Below are positions 1 through 6,631 of a stretch of 12,827 nt of DNA, in pieces; the first letter of the stretch is position 1; every line of letters begins with the position of its first letter. This DNA is from Alloiococcus sp035301245 (GTDB lineage: Bacteria > Bacillota > Bacilli > Lactobacillales > Carnobacteriaceae_A): contig DATGUS010000036.1 of NCBI GenBank assembly GCA_035301245.1, positions 1 to 12,827 on the forward strand. Direction: 5' to 3'. A program made the translations under genes and the position numbers. The notes beneath the pieces are model-generated. The model made no database searches and had not been told where the DNA came from. It was given only the letters and a program-made list of their open reading frames with translations.

Positions 1-774
1 TGTGATCGTTAATGTTAAGAATGGTGTAACCACTAAATCCATTACTTGTGGCACCCAAGAACGTAACCATTTTTCAAGTTTACCGATTAGCCACCCTGCA
101 ATAATCGCTGGGAAAATAGAACCTTGATAACCAATAATATCTAACCCCAAAATGGAAAGTGGTGTTGCATCCCCACTAGCTACTTCCCATGCATTCGGAA
201 GTTGTGGCGCAACCATCATTAATCCCACTACAACCCCGATAATTGGATTCCCACCAAATTTTCGAGTGGCACTATAAGTAATTAAAACTGGAAGAAATGC
301 AAACGCTGTGTCTGTTAATAGTTGAAATAACGCTTCTACATCAGGTGACATCTGCATACCTAGCTCAACTAATAAACCACGTACGCCCATTAATAAACCA
401 GTCGTTACCAATGCTGGAATTAATGGTACTAAAATATCAGCTAGGATACGCACAACTTTTTGTACGGGATTTAAGTTCTTATAAACATCATCTTTAACTG
501 AATCAGATTTGTCTGATGCTTTTGTTCCACTCATTACTTGATCAAAATCAGCATGAACCTCATTTACTTTACCAGTTCCAAAGACAAATTGATGTTGTCC
601 TGTTGAATAAAAATAACCTTTTACATCCGTTACTTTTTCTGCTAATTCTTTATCGACAACACTATCATCATCTAACACAACTCTTAATCGAGTGGCACAA
701 TGTTCGTAGTTCGATATATTATCTTTTCCACCCAATACTTCTAATAATTCCGAAACAATTTTTTCGTTTTTCAT
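1..774 (-). CDS. scrA: PTS sucrose-type EIIBC permease (3' end outside window)
   Basis: An uninterrupted frame of 258 codons runs from an ATG at 774 to the window edge, so only the N-terminal half is present. Residues 1-80 are an EIIB domain with phosphorylation site Cys26 in the motif HCATRLR and the downstream GVKG-like and FGTG motifs. After a charged linker (about 82-102), the membrane EIIC domain begins, with hydrophobic spans from about 108. It contains the segments PLIPALVTTGLLMG and GYQGSIFPAIIAGWLIGK, which resemble the sucrose branch (SacP/ScrA) of the glucose-glucoside PTS family. The protein would import sucrose and phosphorylate it to sucrose-6-phosphate. The ribosome binding site AAAGGAGAG lies just upstream of the ATG. 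It follows a LacI-type repressor gene on the same strand but has its own promoter and operator. Family is secure; sucrose specificity is inferred from resemblance and context. Confidence 0.88.
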   Translation of the reverse strand, partial: MKNEKIVSELLEVLGGKDNISNYEHCATRLRVVLDDDSVVDKELAEKVTDVKGYFYSTGQHQFVFGTGKVNEVHADFDQVMSGTKASDKSDSVKDDVYKNLNPVQKVVRILADILVPLIPALVTTGLLMGVRGLLVELGMQMSPDVEALFQLLTDTAFAFLPVLITYSATRKFGGNPIIGVVVGLMMVAPQLPNAWEVASGDATPLSILGLDIIGYQGSIFPAIIAGWLIGKLEKWLRSWVPQVMDLVVTPFLTLTIT

Positions 775-821
775 TTTGCTTCTCTCCTTTTGATTTGTTT
801 CAATCTATTGAAAATATTTTT

Positions 822-833
822 GGAACCGGTTCC
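822..833 (-). promoter_or_regulatory. LacI-family (ScrR) operator GGAACCGGTTCC
   Basis: A perfect 12-bp palindrome with the central CG and AACCGGTT core typical of LacI-family operators. It lies directly downstream of the predicted scrA transcription start, where a bound repressor would block the promoter. The adjacent LacI-type gene is the obvious ligand. The sequence TGGAACCGGTTCCG is also close to a CcpA catabolite-repression site, so dual reading is possible. It is the only copy seen in the window. Confidence 0.75.
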
Positions 834-847
834 GTTTTGTTGCTTAT

Positions 848-876
848 AGAATAACTTTAATAATGACAAAATGCAA
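848..876 (-). promoter_or_regulatory. Candidate scrA promoter
   Basis: On the minus strand, TTGCAT (876-871) is followed after 17 bp by TATTCT (853-848), giving a start near 841, just upstream of the palindromic operator and about 67 nt before the scrA ATG. An alternative pair is TTGTCA with TATAAG at 15-bp spacing. Neither pair is strong; position between a terminator and an operator is the best support. Confidence 0.45.
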
Positions 877-880
877 GCAT

Positions 881-948
881 AAAATAAAAATCTTCTAAAG
901 AATCACACCGAGAGCAATAAATATCTCTAAATTCAATTCCTTAGAAGA
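881..948 (-). terminator. Rho-independent terminator after the repressor gene
   Basis: The arms at 936-948 and 891-903 give a 13-bp stem in minus-strand RNA (one G-U pair), with a small inner hairpin (AGAG/CTCT) in the loop. The stem is followed by TTTTTATTTT. The G-U pair becomes a C/A mismatch on the other strand, so it is built for minus-strand transcripts. It separates the repressor transcript from scrA. Confidence 0.75.
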
Positions 949-973
949 ATCATTTTCAAAAGTTAGATCCAGT

Positions 974-1960
974 TTATTTATTTATTTCAGTTGATCCTTG
1001 AATCGTTAAATCGACAGGAAGTGTTGTTACTTTGCTATGTAGCTTCTTACCCGTTTGTTTTACTTGAACAATTTCTTTCATAACAATCTCTCCCATATCG
1101 TAAAATGGATAATTTACTGTTGTAATATGAGGATAGACACTTTGTGTTATTCCATAGCCACCAAACCCACTTAGGGAAATGTCATGCGGTATCGATATAC
1201 CTAGTTCTGCACACGCATTTGATATTCCTATAGCAATATGATCCGTTGCTGCTGCGATGTATGTCGCTTCTGTGTCAGGTAAGTATTTAAGAGCATATTG
1301 ATAATTATCCCTTCTTGAAAATCCACTTTCAATGAACTCAACAGATACCCCTGCATTTTTTACGATATCCATAAAACCTTTCTTACGAAGTATCCCTACA
1401 GCATAGTCCTCTTCAGTAACCCCAACAAATAGTAACTTTTTGTGCCCTAACGTTAATGCGTGCTGTGCAATAAGACAACCTGCTTGGTAATCATCATAAA
1501 TAAATGAGGGATAACCTTCTAATTCTTGACCGATCACCACGATTGGTACAGGACTATCCTTAATCATTTGATATAACTCCTCATCAAATGTGGTTGCTAA
1601 TAAAATGATCGCACCGACTTTTTGACGCTGGAGCATTAATATATTTTGTTTTGTTCTTTTTAAATTTAAGTTAGCATTTGTAATGACTAATTGCATGTTT
1701 TCTTCATAAGCAACTGTATCTATCCCCTTCATCACCATGTTTGTTGAAGGAGAATCATACCTAGGAATAATGACACCTATCATACTAGATTTTGAACTTT
1801 TTAAATTTTGTGCTAGACGATTCGGTTGATAGCCCGTTTCTTTGACAATTTTATCTAGTTTTTTTTTCGTTTTTTCACTGACAGATCCATTATTCAAGTA
1901 TCTGGATACGGTACTTTTTGATACATTAGCTAGACTAGCAATTTCTTTCAGTGTTACCAT
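974..1960 (-). CDS. scrR: LacI/GalR-family repressor, probably ScrR of the sucrose genes
   Basis: A 328-residue protein of normal LacI-family length. Residues 3-23 form the helix-turn-helix (TLKEIASLANVSKSTVSRYL), followed by the hinge helix region ending near YQPNRLAQNLK (44-54). The periplasmic-binding-like effector domain runs from about 60 to the end (MIGVIIPRY, then YDDYQAG, GFGGYG). The start is an ATG with GGAG 8 nt upstream (GGAGAATTTTAAATG). It lies directly upstream of the sucrose-type EIIBC gene, which has a perfect LacI-type operator, so it most likely represses that gene and is released by sucrose or a phosphorylated/fructose derivative. No matching operator is visible at its own promoter, so autorepression is not evident. 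Family certain; ScrR identity inferred from context. Confidence 0.88.
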   Translation of the reverse strand: MVTLKEIASLANVSKSTVSRYLNNGSVSEKTKKKLDKIVKETGYQPNRLAQNLKSSKSSMIGVIIPRYDSPSTNMVMKGIDTVAYEENMQLVITNANLNLKRTKQNILMLQRQKVGAIILLATTFDEELYQMIKDSPVPIVVIGQELEGYPSFIYDDYQAGCLIAQHALTLGHKKLLFVGVTEEDYAVGILRKKGFMDIVKNAGVSVEFIESGFSRRDNYQYALKYLPDTEATYIAAATDHIAIGISNACAELGISIPHDISLSGFGGYGITQSVYPHITTVNYPFYDMGEIVMKEIVQVKQTGKKLHSKVTTLPVDLTIQGSTEINK

Positions 1961-2056
1961 TTAAAATTCTCCAATCAATTAATTACTGATAGAATAAATT
2001 GTTCTGTATTCAATCAGTTATATTAATTTATTTCAATAATTTTCTCTTTATTATTA

Positions 2057-2085
2057 TTGTATCATTATATCAATTAATGATACAA
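2057..2085. promoter_or_regulatory. 11-bp perfect inverted repeat at the scrR promoter
   Basis: TTGTATCATTA (2057-2067) and TAATGATACAA (2075-2085) are perfect inverted copies separated by 7 bp. On the minus strand the repeat contains a TATAAT (2069-2064) that could be the scrR -10 box, although no good -35 lies at 16-18 bp. It looks like an operator for a dimeric regulator, but it does not resemble the AACCGGTT type. A second, imperfect hairpin (1978-1990 with 2013-2027) lies in the presumed scrR leader. Confidence 0.4.
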
Positions 2086-2093
2086 AATCAGTC

Positions 2094-2133
2094 AAAAAGC
2101 CCATACTTTACTAAACGAATGTAAAGTACAGGC
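2094..2133 (-). terminator. Rho-independent terminator of the butanediol dehydrogenase gene
   Basis: In minus-strand RNA the arms 2133-2121 and 2111-2099 form a 13-bp stem (two adjacent wobble pairs) around a 9-nt loop, followed by TTTTTGAC. It lies 20 nt past the stop codon. Confidence 0.85.
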
Positions 2134-2152
2134 CGTTTAAATACGTTAATGT

Positions 2153-3208
2153 TTATTTATCGCCACTAAGTTTCACAAGGATTTTTGCTTGACTCTTGTC
2201 ATTGCTTAATGATTCAAAACCATTTTCAACGATATTTTCTAGTTCAATATGATCAGTAATGAGTGGTGATACATCAATTTGGTTGTTCTCAATCATCTTC
2301 AGGGTTAATTCAAAAATGTCATCTTCATACGCTAATGTGGATGAGATGCGAACGCCAGAAGATGTTAATAACATCGGATTAAAGTCAATTGGTTCTTCAA
2401 AAATAGAGACCACAGTGACTGTACCACGTGGACGAGTCACTTGAATTGCTTGTTCTAATGTTACAGGCACGCCAGCCACTTCAAATGTTCGATCAACTCC
2501 ATCTGGGTAACGTTCTTTAATGTATTCATTCGGATCAACTTCACCTGAGTTAACAACATGAGTTGCTCCGACTTCTTTCGCTTTTGCTAGTCGTTCTTCC
2601 GATAAGTCAAATGCAAAAATTTCTTTTGCACCTGCTGCACGTGCAGCAATAATATTTACTAATCCAATCGGTCCAACGCCAAACACTGCTACAGTTTCGC
2701 CAAATTCCATCTCTGATTCTCGAATAGCTTGCATCGCAACAGCAGTCGGCTCTACTAACGCAGCGATTTCTAAAGAAACATCATCACTGACTTTAACCAC
2801 GTTAATCTTGTCAACAACGGTGTAATCAGCAAATCCACCATCTGAGCCTAGACCAACGAATTGGAAGCCTTTATACATATCATATAAACGATTATCATGA
2901 TTACCACTTGTGATAAGTGGATTAATTGCTACTTTATCACCTGGTTTTACATTCTTAACGTTACTACCTACTTCTTCAACAACACCTGAAAACTCGTGTC
3001 CCATAGTAATAGGTCGCTTTTGACCAGTAAGCGGATCAGGTTTATCGCCTGGAGCTATGATTGGTCCTGCTAAATATTCATGTAAGTCACTACCACAAAT
3101 ACCCGCCCAAGCAACACGCACTTTAACATCATCGTCACCAACTAGCTTTGGTTCTTCGATGTCTTCCACACGAATATCTTTGGCATTATAAAATCTTGCC
3201 GCTCTCAT
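2153..3208 (-). CDS. Zinc-dependent (R,R)-type 2,3-butanediol dehydrogenase
   Basis: A medium-chain dehydrogenase of 351 residues, expected to interconvert acetoin and 2,3-butanediol with NAD(H). Catalytic zinc ligands are visible: Cys38 (GICGSDLHEY), His71-Glu72 (MGHEFSG) and Glu153 (LVEPTAV). The Rossmann motif GVGPIG is at 177-182, and Asp201 at the end of the second strand favours NAD over NADP. The segment DKPDPLTGQKRPITMGHE is typical of butanediol dehydrogenases. The loop that usually holds four structural-zinc cysteines (about 98-115) has none, as I recall for the ButB-type enzymes of lactic acid bacteria. I chose the ATG at 3208: AGAAAGG lies 9 nt upstream, whereas an in-frame TTG at 3217 directly abuts that site. 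It diverges from the NADH peroxidase gene; both affect NADH balance. Confidence 0.9.
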   Translation of the reverse strand: MRAARFYNAKDIRVEDIEEPKLVGDDDVKVRVAWAGICGSDLHEYLAGPIIAPGDKPDPLTGQKRPITMGHEFSGVVEEVGSNVKNVKPGDKVAINPLITSGNHDNRLYDMYKGFQFVGLGSDGGFADYTVVDKINVVKVSDDVSLEIAALVEPTAVAMQAIRESEMEFGETVAVFGVGPIGLVNIIAARAAGAKEIFAFDLSEERLAKAKEVGATHVVNSGEVDPNEYIKERYPDGVDRTFEVAGVPVTLEQAIQVTRPRGTVTVVSIFEEPIDFNPMLLTSSGVRISSTLAYEDDIFELTLKMIENNQIDVSPLITDHIELENIVENGFESLSNDKSQAKILVKLSGDK

Positions 3209-3264
3209 TAATATCAACCTTTCTTTTTATACAATCGTTACTTTTACTATAACTTTATGTAATT

Positions 3265-3292
3265 ATTATATAGAAAATGAAAAGAATCACAA
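3265..3292 (-). promoter_or_regulatory. Promoter of the butanediol dehydrogenase gene
   Basis: On the minus strand TTGTGA (3292-3287), 16 bp, then a perfect TATAAT (3270-3265). The start would be near 3258, giving a leader of about 50 nt. The -35 region, TTGTGA followed by TCATTT after 6 bp, is half of a Rex-like site (TTGTGA-N6-TCACAA); Rex control by NADH/NAD ratio would make sense but the second half matches only at TCA. Confidence 0.6.
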
Positions 3293-3393
3293 AGCAGTAA
3301 CCCCTGGATTCCTTATTAAAAAATATAATAACTTATTTTCTAAGGGATACTATTTATAGTAATTATTATTTTAAAAGTAAAATAAATAATAAT

Positions 3394-3423
3394 TTGATTA
3401 GAAATTTTAAAATAATCTATATT
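3394..3423 (+). promoter_or_regulatory. Candidate promoter of the NADH peroxidase gene
   Basis: TTGATT (3394-3399), 18 bp, TATATT (3418-3423). It would give a 5' leader of roughly 140 nt that contains the 14-bp hairpin at 3489-3520. The surrounding DNA is extremely AT-rich, so other -10-like boxes exist and this assignment is tentative. Confidence 0.35.
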
Positions 3424-3488
3424 ATTTTATCTTTTAGTCGTATATTAGAATCATAACGAAGTAAAATAGTTCGCAATATAAAACATTT

Positions 3489-3520
3489 ATCTTAAATCCT
3501 TTAAGTAAAGGATTTAAGAT
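3489..3520 (+). promoter_or_regulatory. 14-bp perfect hairpin in the npr leader (possible attenuator)
   Basis: ATCTTAAATCCTTT (3489-3502) and its exact inverted copy (3507-3520) flank the 4-nt loop AAGT. A T-rich stretch (TATTTCATTATTTTT) follows, so the structure could act as a weak terminator or a 5' stabiliser in front of the NADH peroxidase gene. As DNA it could also be an operator. The perfect symmetry is seen directly; its role is inferred. Confidence 0.5.
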
Positions 3521-3538
3521 TATTTCATTATTTTTAAT

Positions 3539-3553
3539 TGAGAATTATTTTCA
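3539..3553 (+). promoter_or_regulatory. Fur/PerR-family-like 7-1-7 box before npr
   Basis: TGAGAATTATTTTCA is an inverted repeat of two 7-bp arms around one base. It matches the Fur-family consensus TGATAATNATTATCA at 12 of 14 defined positions. It ends right at the npr ribosome binding site (GAAAGGGAG, 3554-3562). A peroxide gene under PerR or Fur control is biologically sensible, but AT-rich DNA yields such matches by chance. Confidence 0.35.
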
Positions 3554-3572
3554 GAAAGGGAGTAATTATATT

Positions 3573-4928
3573 ATGAAATTTGTTATTGTAGGATCTTCTC
3601 ACTACGGGCATGATGTCAGTCAAGCTTTACTTAAGGAGCATCCAGAAGCGGAGATTCATATGTATGAACGCGGTAGTCACCCAAGCTTCTTATCTTGTGG
3701 TATCCAAAGTTACCTAGAAGGAGTAGCCCCTTCATTAGACAGTCTTCACTATGCTACTGAAGAGTCCTATAAAGAACAAGGGATTAACATCCATGTTGAT
3801 AGTGATGTTATTGGCTTAAACCCAGAAAATAATGAAATCATCGTAAAAACCAAGCAAGGCGAAGAAACTGTTTCATATGACAAATTATTCTTATCTCCTG
3901 GAGCAAAACCAGCTGAATTACCAGTTAAAGGTCATGATCTAGATGAAATTTACTTTATGAGAGGTCGTGAATGGGCAGGTAAAATTAAAGAACGCATGGA
4001 AACGGCTAAAAAAGTTGTCGTCGTTGGTGCGGGTTATATTGGATTCGAAGCGGCAGAAGCATTTACCAAAAAAGGTATCGATACAACCATTATCGATATT
4101 AAAGACCACATTTTACCAACTTATCTTGATAAGGAATTATCTAATGTTCTAGAAAAAAATGCTCAAGATCACGGCTTAAAGCTACAAATGAATGAATCTG
4201 TTCAAGAATTTGTTGGTGAAGAAGGCAAAGTATCAAAAGTGATTACTGATAAAGGTGAATATGAAGCGGATACGGTTATTATTGCTTTAGGTATTCAACC
4301 AAATACTGAGTGGTTACGTGATGCTATAGAAGTTGACGATAAAGGTTTTGTTAAAATCGATGCCTATACCCAAACTTCTGATGATAATATTTTTGCTGGT
4401 GGTGACGCAACTTATATCCCATTCGGTCAATTAAATGAAAGATTACCAATTGCGCTTGCTACAAATGCACGTAAACAAGCCATTATCTCTGCGCGTAATG
4501 CAACAGATAAACGTTATACTCAAGTAGCTGTTAACGGCACTTCAGCTCTTCCAGCCTTTGATTATGCGATTGCTTCAACTGGTTTAAATCATCATTTAGC
4601 TGAATTTAGTGAACTCGAAATTCAGAGTTGCTACCATGAAGAAAAAATCGTCCCAGACTTTCGTGGTAAAGAAGAAACGGTGCATATAAAAATCGCTTTT
4701 GAAAAAGGCACCCACCGCATTGTTGGTGCCCAAATTGCTTCAAAAGCTAATGTCACCCATGCCATTAACGCTATGTCAATTGCGATTAGTTCTGACTGGA
4801 CATTAGAAGACTTAGCTATGGCTGACTTCTTCTTCCAACCAGAATTCGATAGACCATGGCACTTCCTAAACGTCATCGCTCAAAAAGCACTTGGCGGAGG
4901 CTTTGGGTCAGATAAAATGACATTCTAA
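3573..4928 (+). CDS. npr: NADH peroxidase (flavin disulfide-reductase-like family)
   Basis: A 451-residue FAD enzyme expected to reduce hydrogen peroxide to water with NADH in the cytoplasm. The N-terminal FAD-binding motif contains the active-site His10 (GSSHYG). Redox-active Cys42 lies in SFLSCG; this is the single cysteine that cycles through sulfenic acid. The NADH-binding motif GAGYIG is at 152-157, the second FAD motif (FAGGDA) at 275-280, and the C-terminal ADFFFQPEFDRPW is typical of the Npr/Nox group. GSSH, FMRGREWA and the ATNARKQ segment resemble enterococcal NADH peroxidase more than water-forming NADH oxidase, which usually has a CTH motif; the two cannot be fully separated by eye. 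The ATG has GAAAGGGAG 10 nt upstream. It is monocistronic, with a strong terminator after it. Confidence 0.85.
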   Translation: MKFVIVGSSHYGHDVSQALLKEHPEAEIHMYERGSHPSFLSCGIQSYLEGVAPSLDSLHYATEESYKEQGINIHVDSDVIGLNPENNEIIVKTKQGEETVSYDKLFLSPGAKPAELPVKGHDLDEIYFMRGREWAGKIKERMETAKKVVVVGAGYIGFEAAEAFTKKGIDTTIIDIKDHILPTYLDKELSNVLEKNAQDHGLKLQMNESVQEFVGEEGKVSKVITDKGEYEADTVIIALGIQPNTEWLRDAIEVDDKGFVKIDAYTQTSDDNIFAGGDATYIPFGQLNERLPIALATNARKQAIISARNATDKRYTQVAVNGTSALPAFDYAIASTGLNHHLAEFSELEIQSCYHEEKIVPDFRGKEETVHIKIAFEKGTHRIVGAQIASKANVTHAINAMSIAISSDWTLEDLAMADFFFQPEFDRPWHFLNVIAQKALGGGFGSDKMTF

Positions 4929-4945
4929 AAAACTTCATGAAACAT

Positions 4946-4987
4946 AAAAATGACAGAAGCTATTCATCTAGCTTCTGTCATTTTTTT
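4946..4987 (+). terminator. Strong bidirectional terminator between npr and the sigma/anti-sigma operon
   Basis: A 17-bp perfect stem (4946-4962 with 4969-4985) around the loop TTCATC, starting in five A and ending in seven T. It works in both directions: it ends npr on the plus strand and the convergent sigma/anti-sigma transcript on the minus strand. Confidence 0.92.
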
Positions 4988-4995
4988 GTACTATT

Positions 4996-5118
4996 TTATT
5001 CGTTCACCAAATAAATATATTTGATAAAATTAGTAACCTGATACAGTTCATATGTATCAATACAATGATTATAAGCAACATCTAATGCATCTTGCACTAG
5101 CTTTTTATATCCTTCAAC
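4996..5118 (-). other. Possible small ORF or gene remnant downstream of the anti-sigma gene
   Basis: An open frame of 40 codons runs on the minus strand from just after an in-frame TAA to a TAA at 4998-4996. Its translation reads like real protein (VEGYKKLVQDALD at the start, NFIKYIYLVNE at the end). There is no ATG; a GTG at codon 8 has GAAGG 13 nt upstream, which is too far to be convincing. It lies between the anti-sigma stop and the shared terminator, so it is transcribed with the operon. It may be the decayed C-terminal tail of a lost gene. I recognise no family. Confidence 0.25.
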
Positions 5119-5135
5119 TTATAAATGGATATTTT

Positions 5136-6032
5136 CTATACCCGCTTCCTTATATTTACTCCATACCGGTTGTTCATCACTATCAATATAATTCCATAAA
5201 TTAACAGGGTAATTAATAAAATAGCGGAAAAGTCCCTTACCAAAGAATAGGTTCTTCCATCCCAACCAACAACCATAAATTGTGCTAATAAATAAGATAT
5301 TGGTAAGTAGATAAACGTTTTAATACGCATATACCATTTTTCATATGATCTTACTAGATATAAGATGATTAGTCCTAGAATTAAAATAGAAATGGCTATT
5401 AATTTGTAATAGTTTAATACCAATCTAGGTAAAACGACGGTTTGTTCAACTTTCTCAGCTTTTTCTCCATAAATTAATTGATCAACATGATTTGGCAAAG
5501 TATAGTAAATCTGATTCACTTGATCAGCTTTATTTAAAATAATTGGTTCTTTCTTTTCGTCTGAAATGACGTCACTTAATGTAGTTGACCAGGTCTGGAT
5601 ACGGTAGATTTCTCCTGATTCTTCCTCACTTGGTTCACTCGATACTTTATAACCAGCAACTTCTTCTCCAAAGGCTATCGATACCATACCATTTGAAGTA
5701 TTATTTACTTGTATAGTTGCTTCACTGTAAGGCAAATAGTCTGGTGCAGTCAGAAATAGAGTACTTAGTACCGACACTAATATGGTTAATAATGAAGCAA
5801 AAATTATCGCAAATCGTTTATTTCTCTTAATTTTTTGTTTAATCGATTCTAATGGTTCAGTATTAACTTCTAAAGGAACCGAATGTTCTTGAGTTAATTC
5901 TTTCAAATACTCTTGACAGTCTTTACAGTATGTTAAATGCTTTTTTACAACCGTAGCAGTTTCCTCTCGAAGCATCCCTTCAGTATATAATGGTAATAGA
6001 TCCATGATAACGTCACATGGTAGATGGTTCAT
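5136..6032 (-). CDS. Membrane anti-sigma factor with zinc-finger (ZAS/zf-HC2-like) N-terminus
   Basis: A 298-residue membrane protein that should bind and hold the ECF sigma factor encoded just upstream. The cytoplasmic N-terminus has the anti-sigma zinc motif HxxxCxxC (His32, Cys36, Cys39) after a CDVIMDLLPLYTEG segment typical of these proteins. A first membrane span (about 74-95) leads to an extracytoplasmic domain (about 96-205). Three further spans follow (about 209-227, 238-256, 267-286), which is more than the single span of classical RsiW-type anti-sigmas. Its ATG overlaps the sigma stop codon (ATGA), implying translational coupling; GAGGGAA just upstream is the ribosome binding site. 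Inducing signal unknown, presumably envelope stress. Role secure from motif plus context; no gene name can be assigned. Confidence 0.85.
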   Translation of the reverse strand: MNHLPCDVIMDLLPLYTEGMLREETATVVKKHLTYCKDCQEYLKELTQEHSVPLEVNTEPLESIKQKIKRNKRFAIIFASLLTILVSVLSTLFLTAPDYLPYSEATIQVNNTSNGMVSIAFGEEVAGYKVSSEPSEEESGEIYRIQTWSTTLSDVISDEKKEPIILNKADQVNQIYYTLPNHVDQLIYGEKAEKVEQTVVLPRLVLNYYKLIAISILILGLIILYLVRSYEKWYMRIKTFIYLPISYLLAQFMVVGWDGRTYSLVRDFSAILLITLLIYGIILIVMNNRYGVNIRKRV

Positions 6033-6514
6033 GATAATTCCCTCATTCCCTCAATTAATTTCTTTTTCGCTCGGTAATAAGTGACGCAAGCCCAATTATC
6101 TGTTTTATTAAATAATCGACTGATTTCTTTGTAGCTTAAATTAGCAAACAGTCGTAAAGTAAAGACTTCTTTGTAAGGCTCGGGTAAGTCATGTAGTATT
6201 TGATGAACCTTTGTGATATCTTCTTTGATTAATATATCCTTCTCCAGATTTGTCTCATCACTGACGGTATCAACGTTTTCAGTCGTCACGACACGTTTAT
6301 GTTTTCGCAAATAGGAGAAGTATGTATTTTTAGCAATCTGAAAAAGCCATACTTTAATGTCACTTTTTCCTTGATAAGTATCGAGTGAGTCTAACGCTTT
6401 TAAAAATGTTTCGGAAGTTATATCCTCAGCGATATGTCTATCCTTAGACAGACTTAAAACAAATAAATAAACATCCCTAAAATACATTTCATAAACCTCT
6501 TCTAACTCGGTCAC
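6029..6514 (-). CDS. ECF-type (group 4) RNA polymerase sigma factor
   Basis: A 161-residue sigma factor with only regions 2 and 4. Region 2 covers about residues 8-74 (DVYLFVLSLSKDRHIAEDITSETFLKAL, then VWLFQIAKNTYFSYLRKHKR). Region 4 covers about 100-155, with the DLPEPYKEVFTLRLFANLSYKEIS helix-turn-helix and the WACVTYYRAKKKL end seen in SigV/YlaC-like factors. The start is GTG, decided by a near-perfect GGAGGTGA 7 nt upstream; no ATG fits. It is the first gene of a two-gene operon with its anti-sigma factor. A candidate ECF promoter directly upstream suggests autoregulation. The regulon is not visible in this window. Confidence 0.92.
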   Translation of the reverse strand: MTELEEVYEMYFRDVYLFVLSLSKDRHIAEDITSETFLKALDSLDTYQGKSDIKVWLFQIAKNTYFSYLRKHKRVVTTENVDTVSDETNLEKDILIKEDITKVHQILHDLPEPYKEVFTLRLFANLSYKEISRLFNKTDNWACVTYYRAKKKLIEGMRELS

Positions 6515-6535
6515 TTGATCACCTCCTACACATTA

Positions 6536-6561
6536 GACGTTTCAATTAACTAAATCTTACA
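6536..6561 (-). promoter_or_regulatory. Candidate autoregulated ECF promoter
   Basis: On the minus strand TGTAAG (6561-6556), exactly 16 bp, CGTC (6539-6536). This resembles the Bacillus-type ECF promoter TGTAAC/TGAAAC-N16-CGTC. The start would fall near 6529, only a few bases before the ribosome binding site GGAGGT (6525-6520), leaving a short leader. Confidence 0.5.
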
Positions 6562-6596
6562 TTATTTTTTAATTATTTTTCTTTTATTTATCTTTT

Positions 6597-6625
6597 TTGA
6601 CAAAAGCATTTTCATATGCTAAGTT
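6597..6625 (+). promoter_or_regulatory. Promoter of the ABC-F resistance gene
   Basis: A perfect TTGACA (6597-6602), 17 bp, then TAAGTT (6620-6625) preceded by TGC, an extended -10. Transcription would begin near 6632, leaving a leader of about 230 nt before the coding region. Confidence 0.7.
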
Positions 6626-6631
6626 TATTTT

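Noticed and set aside
297..854. Two plus-strand open frames over the start of the window
   Set aside because: They are antisense to the EIIBC gene and its promoter, have no ribosome binding sites and no recognisable protein features.
3209..3217. TTG start for the butanediol dehydrogenase
   Set aside because: The Shine-Dalgarno AGAAAGG directly abuts this TTG; the ATG at 3208 has correct spacing and starts at the conserved MRAARFY.
3257..3271. PerR-box-like match ATGTAATTATTATAT
   Set aside because: 11 of 14 positions match, but it overlaps the bdh -10 box and lies in very AT-rich DNA where such matches are expected.
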